DNA of 64,000 bases, taken from Delphinus delphis. Lineage: Eukaryota > Chordata > Mammalia > Artiodactyla > Delphinidae. The position numbers and the translations under genes are program-made. The first letter of the stretch is position 1. Each line of letters starts with the position of its first letter. This document shows, piece after piece, positions 1 through 11,875 of the stretch. Below the pieces are notes generated by a model. The model did no database searches. It had not been told where the DNA came from and was given only the letters and a program-made list of their open reading frames with translations. The stretch is from the NCBI RefSeq assembly GCF_949987515.2, contig NC_082694.2:43052451-43116450 (forward strand). Direction: 5' to 3'.

Positions 1-955
1 GGCAGAGTTTAAGTGGGGGGTGGAAGTTAGGCAGGGGCAGGGATTAGGGTGGGGCAGGGCCTAGCCTCAGAACCCACGTGGCTGGAAAAGACCTTGGGGG
101 CGGGCCCTCTGCCTAGGACCTGCGCAGAAGGGGAGAGGCAGCATGTCAAAGGAGCGCCTCTGGAGTGTGGCGTTCCGGAGTTTGGAGGTAAGGCCCTGGG
201 TGAGGGTGTGTGGATGGGGTTTAGGCCCAGCACTGTTGGAGGGGGTCTCAGAAGGGGTCTCTGAGTGTAGAGGTAGGACCCTGGGTAGGGGTATAGGGGC
301 AGGGCTTGGGCTCTGCATGGTAGGAGGGAGGCTGCGAGGACAGAGAATTAGGCCCGGGCACCCAACAGGCTCCCGGGTGCCTAAGTGGACAGGGAAAGTG
401 CTGGCTGCATTCCCTTCCATTCCTCTGTGCCCACCCCCCAGGGTCTCCCCCGTCACCGTCAGACCCCTAACCATGTTTGGGTCCTGTTGGGTGTAGAAAC
501 TCCTCCTCTCTCCCAGAAGCCCCTCAGGGGTGCTGTCCGTAGGTCCGGCTTTTACCTTTGCTCCCCCTTCCCTCCCTCCCACTCCCTCAGGACCCACGTG
601 GCTGGAGGGGGCCTTGGTGGGCAGAGGATCAGGCCCGGGATCTCAGCAGGCTCCCGGGGGCGCAAGTGGGCAGGGGAAACCTGGCCATGCTCCCTTTTGA
701 TCATCTGCCCTCCCAAGGGTACCCCAATTTCCCCCTTTGGGCATGGGATCCCTTCCCCTCCCACAGCTGCCCCTCAGGGGCACTGGTCCCATCCCGCCTC
801 CACTTCTCCTCCCCCTTCACTCCCCTCCACGTCCTACCCGGTCACTGGGGGTTCCTCCCATCCCCTTAGGTGTCTGTGGTCCCCCATTGGTGCTTGGTAG
901 GTGCCCTAGTTGTGCAGAGATGCGAATTCCTCGTCCTACTAGTCCACCATCTTCC
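1..955 (-). repeat. Probable L1 5' UTR, GC-rich with tandem subrepeats
   Basis: This GC-rich block ends on the plus strand with 'gtcctactagtccaccatct' near 933-952. The reverse complement of that is a 'agatggtggactagtagga' start, and the three long L1s below end in related sequence (near 35840, 39125 and 27045). I read it as the 5' UTR of a minus-strand L1 whose remainder lies left of the window. Inside it a roughly 280-bp unit appears twice: 'ggctcccggg' occurs near 368 and 648, and 'gcccctcagggg' near 519 and 771. Open frames here of up to 176 codons overlap on both strands, as expected from GC-rich DNA, and show no domain. The alternative is an unrelated GC-rich minisatellite. Confidence 0.5.
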
Positions 956-1090
956 ACATTATGCTTTAATTTACTTCCTTTAGATCCTTTGGTCTTCACT
1001 TAGTGAAGTTTATTTTTCTGTGCATATGTATGTCAACAAAAAAGTTTCTATGATTTCTACTTAATTAAAGTTGTAATAATTATTTAACTA

Positions 1091-1420
1091 GTATGGTAGG
1101 CAGAATTCTAAGATGATCCCAATGATTTTTGCTCCTTCAAATTAAGCCCCTGACTATGTTATATTACGCGCAAAGGGATCTTGAAGATGTAATTAAAGTT
1201 CTTAATCAGTTGACTTTGAGTTAATCAAAAGGCAGATTATCCAGGCCAGCCTAACCTAATCACCTGAGCCCTTTAAAAGTACGTTTTGTTTGGCTGTTTA
1301 TAGAAATCAGACAGATTCAAAAAATGGGAGAGATTCAAGGAAGGTTCGCCACTGTTCTGATGGAGGGAGGGCACAGGGCAAAGACAAAAAGCATCCAATT
1401 AGTTCTCTCCAGCTCTACCT
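1091..1420. repeat. Ancient interspersed repeat, family uncertain
   Basis: The stretch begins 'tatggtaggcagaattctaa' and continues with a 'ttatattac..caaagggatcttgaagatgtaatta' type sequence. This resembles an old mammalian interspersed repeat (MaLR/ERVL-like or a DNA element). I recall the pattern but cannot fix the family without a repeat library. No coding potential is seen. Confidence 0.35.
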
Positions 1421-3132
1421 AAGCACAATCATCTATAGTATGTCTCCTTCTAAAGAGCTTTCTCTACTGCCCAAGAATTGTCCCTGATTGATTATTTCAA
1501 TTCCTGGATCCTAACAGTGTCAGCCCTGGGTTCCTGTGAAGAGGAAGTAGGGCAGGCCAGGGAGGGCTTCTCATCATTAGATGCACTGACTGGTCCAGTC
1601 CTGATTCTGCTCTCCTCCACCTTCTATACAAGCATCACGTACGAGGCAGCATTTGACTGAGGGAGCTGCCTCAGCTGAAAAGAATGAGAGGGGGTAGGAA
1701 CAGGCCTCGGTCAGACCCTGAGTTGAGATGTTCTGTGTCTAAATCTGGAATGCAACTGAGGAGCTTTCAGTCCACCAGGGGCAGGACAAATGTGAGGAAC
1801 AGATCATAGAAAAATGCCTGCAGAGCAAATAGTTCTGGATGAACTGTATGCTCCAGGACTTTTCTGTTAGGAGAGGCAGCCTATTCAAGATAACTGAGGA
1901 AAGAAATCTATTGTTACTGCCCTGTGGAGGGCCAATTCTTATCAAAATCGTGAAATGGATTGAACTGGAACTTGCTGTGATAGAAACTCTGTTCACTTTT
2001 CTTGGGCTAAAAAGGAAACTGGCCGGCTCACATTGTTGGAAAGAACAGGGGTTGGGCCAGGTTCAGGCACAGAGGAATCCTCAGGTCTCTCCCTCCCTCT
2101 CTCTTCTCTTGACTTCTGTGTTTGTTCCCTTTTAAGGCATACTCTCTCCTTGTGGTGAGAGAGGGTCACCATTAGTATCTGGTCTTCCCTGGACTCTGAT
2201 AGGCCCTCCTTGAGTTACATCTGTATCTCCAGAGCCATCACTGTGTCAAGTTTCGGCAGTGGCGACAGGTTTGCTAGCACTGTTTGATTTGGGATGCCAG
2301 AGGACGGAAAGGGCTGCTAGGAAGGGAGAAGAGAGAGGTCCACCTGACAGCAAAGCAGCTTTATGGCTCCACTCTACCTCTTCCTCCACCTGCCCCTGCG
2401 AGGCACTTAATGTCCTCTCACTGCCCGTCCTCTGTCCAACACTCACTTCAGCTCTCCCTATATCCATAAGTACCCAAGTTCCCTCTGCTCCATACTTTGT
2501 AGCCTTCAAATTCCAGTCCCCAATGAGGATGGAATGCATACATTTAGAGCCTGTGACAGAAATGTTTGGAGTCTCCTCTGGTGACAGAGGAAGGTCAGAG
2601 CCCATCAGAGTACACTGTGTAGGCAGTTGTCTTAGAGAATAAAAAGGTATTATTTCATTTATTTGAATTCATATCAGAGCTTCAGGATCCTCTCTAAGGT
2701 GCAAAGAATAGCTTCCAAGTCTTAGAAAGCTTCTAGAGAAGTCTGGGATTTGCCTTACCCATTCAGACAAACCCAAGCTTAAGCATCTGTTAGGATCTAA
2801 GCAGTAGAGGTCTGAGCCTGGAAGCAGAGCTTTCTGCAGGTCTAGGGCTGCCAAAGTGACCCCTCATGGCCCTCACTTGTGAGAAAATCCATCAGGATCA
2901 AATCAACATTGCTGGGCCTGTTCTGTGCTCAGAGTTGGACCAGAGAACCAATGAACAGTGAAAAACCATACTGAACCCCCAAGAGGCCCCAACTCATCTT
3001 CCCTCACTCAGAAAATGTCACCTTCTTTATATAACTCTCACAGCTTCGATAGATTATTTTTTGTTGTGCTGTTTTTTTAATAGTAATTGGACCAGAAGGA
3101 TCACGAAAAATCCTCTGAAAACCAGAGATCAT
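1421..3132. other. Non-coding stretch, nothing recognised
   Basis: I see no exon with convincing splice sites and no clear mobile element. Open frames of up to 127 codons lie in overlapping frames on both strands and look accidental. Confidence 0.5.
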
Positions 3133-3145
3133 AAAATTCAGAACA

Positions 3146-3357
3146 GGGCTTCCTTGGTGGCGCAGTGTTTGGGGGTCCGCCTGCTGATGCAGGGGACGCA
3201 GGTTCGTGCCCCGGTCCGGGAGGATCCCACATGCCGTGGAGTGGCTGGGCCCGTGAGCCGTGGCCGCTGAGCCTGCGCATCCGGAGCCTGTGCTCCGCGG
3301 CGGGAGGGGCCGCAGCGGTGAGAGGCCCGCGTACTGAAAAAAAAAAAAAAAAAAAAA
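3146..3357 (+). mobile_element. CHR-type SINE with poly(A) tail
   Basis: It has a tRNA-derived head 'gggcttccttggtggcgcag', a 'gagccgtggccgctgagcc' middle, and a poly(A) tail from about 3337. Imperfect 14-bp target duplications flank it: aaaattcagaacag at 3133-3146 and aaaattcaaaacag at 3353-3366, differing at one base. The short frames inside are SINE sequence and not genes. The family is diagnostic of cetartiodactyls, and such copies are abundant in cetaceans. Confidence 0.9.
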
Positions 3358-3611
3358 TTCAAAACAGTATGTTGTGCTCTACAGGCTAAAATAGACTCTT
3401 CAACATGTCTTCTTTTCTTGCTACCACATAACAGCCTTGGTCTCTGGGGCTCAAGCCCTAGTTAAGGGCTAACACTGTAGTGATTACCAAAGACCTCTCT
3501 CCTCTCTCTTTGGGGAGATCTGTATCGGCTGTGTTGACTGTATTTAATAGTCATATGTACATGAGAGGCCAAAAGAATCATCTCTCTGATTTCTATATTT
3601 CACTGGCAAAT

Positions 3612-3786
3612 ACCAGAAGTTCTCAACCATTACCACACATAGAATTGCCTGGGAAACTTTCAAAATAGACCTGACTTCATCCTCGGAAGTACTGGTTTAA
3701 TTAGTCTCAGGTGGAACATAGACATTGAAATGTATTAAAAACTTCCCAGGTGATTCTACTGCACAGCAAGAGTTGGGAACCTCTTG
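3612..3786. repeat. MER5-like hAT DNA transposon relic
   Basis: The imperfect inverted ends 'gttctcaacc' (about 3621) and 'agttgggaacc' (about 3771), with a 'cccaggtgattctactgcac' arm, match the pattern of the short non-autonomous hAT-Charlie element MER5. It is ancient and non-coding. Confidence 0.6.
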
Positions 3787-3789
3787 TAT

Positions 3790-4030
3790 ATATCAAAAAA
3801 GAAATTGTATTTATTGAGCTCTTGCCATATGCCAAGCATTGCACTAAATTATTTAGAAGCATTATCTTGTTCAAGTCTCAAAACAACTCTACTGGTTAGT
3901 TACATTATACCCATTTTATAGATGAAGCAATTGAACTTAGAGGAGTTAGTTGTTTAAATAGCCATTAAGAAACAGGAATATGTACCTTGTATTTATGGCC
4001 AAAGAGTCCATATGTTTAGCAACTATGTTA
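3790..4030 (-). repeat. MIR SINE relic
   Basis: 'tattgagctcttgccatatg' followed by 'acccattttatagatgaagc' is the reverse-strand signature of the old mammalian MIR family. It is diverged and has no open frame of interest. Confidence 0.6.
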
Positions 4031-4359
4031 TACTGTTTCCTACTATATTCTGCTACCTTCTGAATACATAGGATTACGTATGTGACCAAATGGGAGTAGA
4101 GGAAGAAAATGTCAAAGAGGTAATGAGGATTTGCTAAATATAGAATAAATATTTTGTTGCCCTACCAGCTGTGAGGTCACTTTCTTGACCTCTTAAGCAC
4201 CATACAATTTCTTTTGGGGGGAAGAAAATGATGATGATGACAAGAATGACATGGCAATAATGTAGGAATATTAGTGCCCTCACTCTTTCTTTTAGATACT
4301 CAGAAACATTCATTAAAAGAAGATACACACACGCACACACATATGACCCAAGGTTTAAA

Positions 4360-4510
4360 AGAACCTTAAAATGATCTACACCAACCCTTCAATTCTACAT
4401 ATGAGGAAATTAGGACTCAGAAAAGTGACATGATTTGCTCAATTTCACATATTTGAAGAACCTGACTCTGAGTCTCCTGACTCCTAGTTTGGGCCACTTT
4501 CCCATATCCA
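4360..4510 (-). repeat. Probable MIR-class relic
   Basis: 'atgaggaaattaggactcag' followed by a 'gacatgatttgctcaatttc' segment resembles the MIR core. It is short and diverged. Confidence 0.4.
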
Positions 4511-4794
4511 GTGACAGAGAGCTCCTCAGGAAGATGGATCAGTGCCAGAAAATACACAACGTACGATAATTGCATTCCTCCAACCTATGGCCATGACGTT
4601 ACCAACCAAGCCACACTCATGTGCGTATTCTGAGAGTTGAAAATAGTTTGCAGTTAGAGGGCTTCTTGGGAGAGTCTCAGAGCTTTGTCTTCCATTATCT
4701 CTTCCTGAAAAAAATTTCTCTTTTCCAGAAAGGCTACCTAAATCATGTGAAATGAGTCCACCAAACCCATAAGCATTTAGGTTTCACTTTCTCA

Positions 4795-4978
4795 GTGTTT
4801 TCCAAACTGGTTCTAGACTGTCAGGTCAAATTACTCAGAATACTTCTATCAAAATACATTATAATTATGGGCCATGAGCCAGAGCTACCATATCAGAATT
4901 TCTGGAAGTGAGGCCCATTTTGAAAAAGTACTCCGGTGATTCTTCTGCACATGAACATTTAAGAACCACTGATTTTAG
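4795..4978. repeat. MER5-like hAT relic
   Basis: It runs from 'gtgttttccaaactggttct' to 'acatttaagaaccactg', with an internal 'tatcagaatttctggaagtg' and 'ggtgattcttctgcac' arm. This is the MER5 layout again, as at 3612. Confidence 0.55.
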
Positions 4979-6370
4979 ACAACAGCCTTTCCGGCTACAG
5001 GTGTGTTCCCAGAAGAACCAGAATAAAATCAGCAACTTCACGACCAAAGAAGCTTTCTGCTTTCTCAGTTCTGATTCTAAACTCGTGCTGAGAGCCATAA
5101 TACTCCACTAGGAAATCCCTGAGACTCTCTAGATATACTGTAAGCCAGGCTGGAAGGCCTAGATAAAGAGTTCTGATTCCCCTAACTTTTGATCTTGGGT
5201 GTTGGAACCAACAGAGCATGACAACTTGTGTTCTCCGAGTCCCTAGAATCCCTCAGCTCACTGATGCCTCATCTGCTGCCAAAAGGACCATCTGAAGAGG
5301 CAGACGGCAGGTGCTGTGGCTCACCTGCTGCCCTGCTCTGTGGTGCTTCCCTCAACCAGTGGCTTTCCACAGAGTGGCACTCCTGCAGTCAACTGCCATG
5401 TTTATACTTTTTATTGTTTCTGGGGGATGCAGCCTTTCCATTTATGCTAACATTGGAAGTATGAGTGGAACCCTCTGATGAACATCAAAAGGTCTTACCT
5501 CTTCTAATGTTTAACCAAAAAAGCAAAAATTTATGAAGAGTACCAGGTGCTTGCTCTTTGAAAGGAAGGCAACCCTCCATATAAAAGACATCTATTTCTT
5601 ATTGTTCTAAGACTGATTTTTCAAGATATAGGTGTGCCTTCTTTGACTTCATAGCTTGTAGTACCAGGCCTGCGTGATCAGGAAAGTGAGACATCCTGAC
5701 AGTTTGATGTCATGTATCTGTGATGTAGGTAGAGGCCAGAGAACAAGGAGGATAGAAGGGAGTTATTTCTAACCATTTGTATTAAAAGTCCCCATCCAGC
5801 TATTTGAACTAAACTGAACCATGTAGTATTATCATGACCATTATATATTACCTAATCAAAATCTTTAGTCAATCTTTTCAAACAGAATCAAACCCATATA
5901 CAATTGATAAATTTACTAAAATAGAAGAAAACTGGAAAATCCTTATTCTCCAGTCTCCTGAATAAACAGAATCTGAAGTTTAATCTGATTTATATCCCTC
6001 GTCCAAATCCAATCCAACATGCTCAAAATCTCTACAACATAATATCAAAATATATTGCAATGAAAACCTATTTTAGGCAAACTGTTAAACTAGAATCCAA
6101 TCATCAGTTATAGCATTCAGTTCTAGAGGGATACATGGTAGCAAATATGGGAAATCTAAGCAAAAGTGTGGCCCTATGGAACAGGTCCAGAGGCATGGCC
6201 CTGTTTTATGAAACTCTGGATCTGACTGCTGCAGCGTCGCATGGCTCAAGTAGTTAAGGCTGGGCCCAAGTGAGATAGGACTGATGTATTACCCCTCAGT
6301 TAGGAACTGGGATTGAGCTCATCTGTGGGTTTGTCCGTAGAGACAGCTGTAAGGATCTGGGAAAGACAAA
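4979..6370. other. Non-coding stretch, nothing recognised
   Basis: AT-rich, unique-looking DNA without supported exons, RNA genes or clear repeats. Open frames are below 80 codons and overlap on both strands. Confidence 0.5.
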
Positions 6371-7060
6371 TGTATAGACTAAGAAAGAAGTAATCTAAAT
6401 AGACATTTCTCCAAAGAAGATACACAGATTGTCAACAAAGACATGAAAGGATGCTCAACATCACTAATCATTAGAGAAATGCAAGTCAAAACTACAGTGA
6501 GGTCCATCCACCTAACTACAAACAACTCAATTTCATTTCTTTTTATGGCTGAGTAATGTTCCATTGTGTATATGTGCCACAACTTCTTTGTCCATTTATC
6601 TGTCGATGGACACTTAGGTTGCTTCCATGTCCGGGCTATTGTAAATAGTGCTGCAATGAACATTGTGGTACATGACTCTTAGAATCTGTCATACAGAGTG
6701 AAGTAAGTCAGAAAGAAAAACAAATACTGTATGCTAACACATATATACGGAATCTAAAAAAAAATGTTTCTGAAGAACCTAGGGGAAGGACAGGAATAAA
6801 GATGCAGATGTAGAGAATGGACTTAAGGACACGGGAAGGGGGAAGGGTAAGCTGGGACGAAGTGAGAGAGTGGCATGGACATATATACACTACCAAATGT
6901 ATCTTATCCCCTAGAGGGGTGGGATAGGGAGGGTAGGAGGGAGACGCAAGAGGGAGGGGATATGGGGGTATATGTATACGTATAGCCGATTCACTTTGTT
7001 ATACAGCAGCAACTAACACAACATTGTAAAGCATTTATACTGCAATAAAGATGTTAAAAA
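6371..7060 (+). mobile_element. L1 3' end fragment with internal inversion
   Basis: Three pieces are present. First, about 6395-6501 is plus-sense ORF2 C-terminal sequence (reading like [20 protein letters not shown]). Second, about 6502-6680 is the same kind of sequence on the minus strand; its frame at 6379-6663 contains [12 protein letters not shown] and [15 protein letters not shown], standard L1 ORF2 tail motifs. Third, about 6681-7060 is plus-sense 3' end and 3' UTR, closing with 'gcaataaagatgtt' and an A-rich tail. Comparison with the copy at 47063-48070 indicates that about 240 bp between the first two pieces is missing. It is truncated and cannot be mobile. Confidence 0.85.
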
Positions 7061-7990
7061 AAAAAGAAAGAGGTAGATGGTAACAAAGGAGTCAACTTGG
7101 AGGATGCAGTCATACACAGCATGCTGGTGGAATCAGTCAGGTGGAATAAAGTCTCCCAGTTCATTCCCACTGGAAAATAATTTTCTTCCTTAATCACAAG
7201 ACTTGTCATTTTACTCTGAGCCAACTATCTGCAAATCAAGGTTTCCCAGAACCGAGGGTGCAATGGTATTCTGTGGCTAGGGTAAGACACCTGCCACTAG
7301 CACCAGCATAAGGACATTTAGCATTTGGCCTGAAGAGCTGCCCATTAAATAGTTGAATATGGAAGCCAGGACCATCCAGGTGGAAAGCTTCATCTCCTTC
7401 CAATTCTCTTAAACACGGAGACACCTGGATTCCGCAACAATGCTGACATTTAGAGGAGATCCTGTTTTTAAAAGGCAGTGACTATTAACCATCAAAATGA
7501 TCCCATTCACTTTTGTTCTAGAAGTATTTTAACACTTATTAACATTTAATAATATTTAATATTTACATGTGCCTCCCACATTATCAACTCAGTAAGTATT
7601 GCTTAAATCTTAATAGAATATAAGGTGCTTCGTGGCAAAAAAAGATGAGTAAAACTCTATATTTGCCCTAAATGGGTTTACAATCTAGTATTAGTAATAT
7701 CTTACACACACAAAGTGGTGAAGTAAAGAGAAGCCTAATCTAGGAGAATCTGAATTTGTCAAAGGCAGACAAAACCTGAATATGTATTTCTAAAGATCTA
7801 GTGCTCAGTTCTCAGAGGGTCTTTTTTGGCTTGATGGAGGGGGGCTGGAAAGCTTTGTAGGTACCGGGGGATATTTTGTATCTGGATCCAGTCCTTAGCC
7901 GTTGTTTCCTCTCTGCCTTTTGAGTATTACTGGACATATGTAAGAGGCAGGGAAGAGATAAAATGGGTGAGTCAGTCAATCAGTCCATCA
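7061..7990. other. Non-coding stretch, nothing recognised
   Basis: Unique AT-rich DNA. I found no supported exon, RNA gene or mobile element. Confidence 0.5.
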
Positions 7991-7994
7991 ACAT

Positions 7995-8235
7995 ACTTTT
8001 AAGTACTTATTCTTATCCTGAAGCATGAACTTTACCCTGCATTCCAAGCATGTACTTTTCCATACATTTTCCACATTCTTCACAGCCACCCTATGAGATA
8101 AGTATACTTCTTATATCCACTTTATAACTTAGGCTTAGATATGCTATGTAACTTGCCCAAAGCTAGTTAAAAAATAGTAGAGTTGGGACTTAAGTCCAGC
8201 TCTGCCTATCTTCAAAGCAGTTCTTTTTAGGTACT
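7995..8235 (-). repeat. MIR SINE relic
   Basis: 'ccaccctatgagataagtat', 'gtaacttgcccaaagctagt' and 'gagttgggacttaagtccag' occur in MIR order on the reverse strand. Confidence 0.6.
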
Positions 8236-10125
8236 AAAGATAGTACCTCCTGCTGTAACTAGCTATCTACCAAGTACTTTGTGTTGATATAGTGGTAGGG
8301 TTGGGAGTAGAAGTGGAAAATTGTTCTAGTTTGAACCAAAAATTGTAGAATTCAGATATTTCCCAGCATGTCTGCAAAACTGACGGGATGCGCAAACTAG
8401 ACATATTTTCATGAGGTGACAGAAAGCTAATTTGTTATGATTATTGACCTTTGGGGGATATTGAAATACCCCTAGTTAAATTCACATACCCACAAAATGT
8501 TTGTACATATTCACAAAGCTCATATAACCGCTGCAGTCCATTCAGACCTAGGCAGGGCCCATGACTCAGGTTACGAACATCATTTCTAAGGGAAGAAGCA
8601 ACCAGTCACAGCAAGCTTGACACATCACCAAGTCTCAAGCATAGTGTGGTGTCTCCTGATCACCTTTGCCTGCTGCCCCAGATGCCATCCACTCTAATCC
8701 TAGGGTAGTGAAAGCTGAGGAGGAGACTAGAAGAAAGAGTAAACCCTTAGGAGGAATTGAAATTCAACGCAGGCTGCTTTGGGGTAGCAGAGAGACCACA
8801 CGCATACAAAAGAGAGTGCCAGATTCCACGTCCTAAACCCCATACAGCTGTGGGACATTGAGAAGTAGCGATGGGATCTGTCATCATGTAATCGATGTGA
8901 TCTACTAGGGACTTCCAAAACAATTTTCAGAGCTGCTTCTAAATGAGAGAGAGGAGAGCCTTAGCAACATTAGCTGCTCCAAAATACACACATATACACA
9001 CACATCAGAAATAATAATAATTGTTATTATTATTATTAGGAAAACTTTGCAGAAGGAATTCAAAAGTGAAGAAGGTTTCATTTACCAGTGAAAAATGAAG
9101 TGATTCATTCCCAGTGAGAAGACTGGAAGGTGAAGAGGTGAGTCCCCAGTGTGATCGACCAGCAAAAGCATTACCTTAAAACTCAAATGACTTTCATACC
9201 TTCTAATAATTCCCCTTTTTTTGTAGTGGCCCCACTGAATTCTACTAAAACTATACGAAATGTACTTCTCAACAGATTACTTCTCCAAAACCATAAACGT
9301 ATTGTGTTGAACCTCCTACTCTCTATTATTATTCAGATAACTGTCAAAATAAAATGTTAATTGCTTCTCCAGTCAGAAGAGTCCCTTTAGACCGTGAAAG
9401 AAATAGTAATTAGAGGGAATTCCTGCTGGATGCCATTGATCTTTCACTCGGGATTGAAATCTTTCTGTAGAAAATCAGAACCGACATAAGTTAACATTTG
9501 AATATGAAGTGTCAGTATACTTTGGGAATTTAATTTCAAATGCTGATTGCAACATATTAGACAGCTGTGTATTTTTGAAAGCATTAGTACTTAATAATTT
9601 GTACTTACTTGGCTCTAAATTGCTTAATTTTAAAATGAGAATAATGTATAGCTTCATATGAACTACTTTCTTATTTATAGTAATATATGAACTATATGCA
9701 TCCTACAATGTTTTATTTTTTATGTTTTTCTGTGGTTTGGGGGAATATTTCTGATGTTGTTTTTATGGGCTCATGAAAGCTAGAAATTGGACATATTGCC
9801 ATGGAAATCACTTTCTGCAGGAGAGTCTATGGTATAAATCAACAATTGTGCTGAAACACACTGGCAGCATAGGGGTGGATTTTTGTTGTCCCTGGTTGTT
9901 GATGTTTTTCGGTTTTATGGGGTTTTATTTTTGTTGTTGTTTATCAGGTTAGTTTCTTTGCTTTTGGACACCAGAAAGGTTTTACCTAATTTCAGTCCCA
10001 TTGATTTTTTTAGACATACCTCACTCCTTAGTCTGCTATATTAAATAACTTGAACTGTTATTTTACAGTTGAGATTTTTAAAGATCTATCTGAAGGTACC
10101 AATGATCAATTAATTCATCTGAAAA
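8236..10125. other. Non-coding stretch with a small AT hairpin
   Basis: No gene is supported. Simple repeats lie at about 8986-9003 (CA-rich), and a perfect AT inverted repeat at 9010-9034. The remainder is AT-rich unique DNA. Confidence 0.5.
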
Positions 10126-10127
10126 AA

Positions 10128-11035
10128 AAAATCTGTTGGGCACCTACTACATTCCAGGTACAGTTCTGGGCACTTGGGACACATTGGTAAACTGCAAAAG
10201 GCCACTGACTCTATGAGCTTGTATTTTACATACAACCTAATAAATAAAAAGTAAATGCTATGGCAGTATGTAAAAAGGTGGTTAGTGCTAAGGAAAAAGA
10301 AAACAATGAAGCGTAGGAAGAGGGACCAAAAGGGGCGGCTGTGTCGCAATCTTACACAGGGTTGTAGGGGAGGCCTCGTTGAGATGACATTTGTCGAAAG
10401 ATTTAAATGAGTTGAAGAGGTTAGCTGTGGACATCTGGGAAAAGAGCATTCTCAAGAGAGAGAGACAGCTAGTGCAAATAACATAAACTGGAACTGTACC
10501 TCACTTGTTCAAGGAATAGCAAGAAGGCCAGCGTGCCTATAATGGAGTGAGTGAGGGGAAGGGTAACAGGAGAAGAGGTCAGAAGATAATAGGGAGACTT
10601 GTAAGTGTCTACAAGTAATTGTGATCTTACTCTAAGTATCATGGAAAGCCGTTGGAAGGTTTTGAAGTAAGGAGTGTCATAACCAACTTAAGTTGTAGCT
10701 GCTCTGTTGTGACTAGACTGTAGAAAGTCAGGCCAAGGCTAGAAGGAAGATCAGCTAGGAAGCTGTTGCACTTATTCAATAGGTGAGAGAACGTGGCGGC
10801 ACAGACCAGAAAAGTAGCTGTGGAGCTGCTAAGTGGTGGGATAATAGATACGGTTTAAAGTAATGCCATAGGATTTGCTGAGGGATTAGGGAGTGAGGGA
10901 AAGAGTGAGAGGGGTCAAAAATGGCTCTCAGGGTTCGGCATAAGCAACCAGAAAGATGGAGATGCCACCACTTGGAAAACACATAGCCGAAGAGTTGACT
11001 TCAAGAGATCAAGAACTCTAATTAAAAAGTGGAGT
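10128..11035. repeat. Ancient repeat, probably L2-type LINE relic
   Basis: 'gggcacctactacattccag' is followed by a long segment holding 'ggaaagccgttggaaggttt', 'gaagtaaggagtgtcat' and 'gctgagggattagggagtga'. These match, in order, a common old mammalian repeat that I associate with L2-type LINE or a similar ancient element. It is diverged and non-coding. Confidence 0.45.
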
Positions 11036-11667
11036 TTGGACTTCTGCTTTCTTGTCTGGCCCGTAAGAAGCTTAGAAGTCATCACTCCGCTCTAACAAGT
11101 AACATACTGAACAAACTGAAAAATCAACAACTCTTCTTAGCTCCGTCAGAGAAGTGAGGTCACAGGGCACACTACTGCCCCCAAAACTGAGGAGACAGGC
11201 AAATACACAGGATCACAGTTTACTGGAGAAGGAACCCATGAACAGTAACCTCCACAAGAACCAGCGCAGTGTAGGAAACCTTGACCTGTAATTGATGAAT
11301 CGCTGGAGGCTCAGCGTGGGCAAGTTTGAGAGTTTAAAACTCCAGGGACCCCAGTCATAGGGGTAGCCCCACACCTTTGTAAGTTTTCCCTCCAGGAGCC
11401 CTACAGGTCCTCACAGTGAAGAGCGGAGAAAAATCTCTTCAGGCTCCCAGCAGGGGAGTAAAAAAGAAACCATTTAAAGATATGCCGAAGAATTCCGATT
11501 TTCTTAAGCCCTGCCCTCAGGTGAAACTGTTTTACCAGAGCCTAATTTGCTGGGGTTTTATCAGAGTCCAGCCTACCTGGGGGAAGGGAGATACCCAACT
11601 TCAGCCCATCCTGTCTCATGTAAGGAAAGAAAAAAATTGAGAAGCACTGGTAAAATTCCCAGTCCAG

Positions 11668-11875
11668 GGGCTTCCCTGGTGGCACAGTTGTTGGGAGTCC
11701 GCCTGCCGATGCAGGGGACACGGGTTCGAGCCCTGGTCCGGGAAGATCCCACATGCTGCGGAGCGGCTGGGCCCGTGAGCCATGGCCGCTGAGCCTACGC
11801 GTCCGGAGCCTGCGCTCTGCAGCGGGAGAGGCCACAACAGTGAGAGGCCCATGTACTGCAAAAAAAAAAAAAAAA
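11668..11875 (+). mobile_element. CHR-type SINE with poly(A) tail
   Basis: A complete copy from 'gggcttccctggtggcacag' through 'gagccatggccgctgagcc' to a poly(A) tail at 11860-11875, followed by a short GA run. I saw no clear target duplication. The 81-122 codon frames over it are SINE sequence. Confidence 0.9.

Noticed and set aside
67..900. Long overlapping open frames (up to 176 and 171 codons) on both strands
   Set aside because: They occupy several frames at once in GC-rich sequence, show no domain or splice context, and fit a L1 5' UTR with few AT-rich stop codons.
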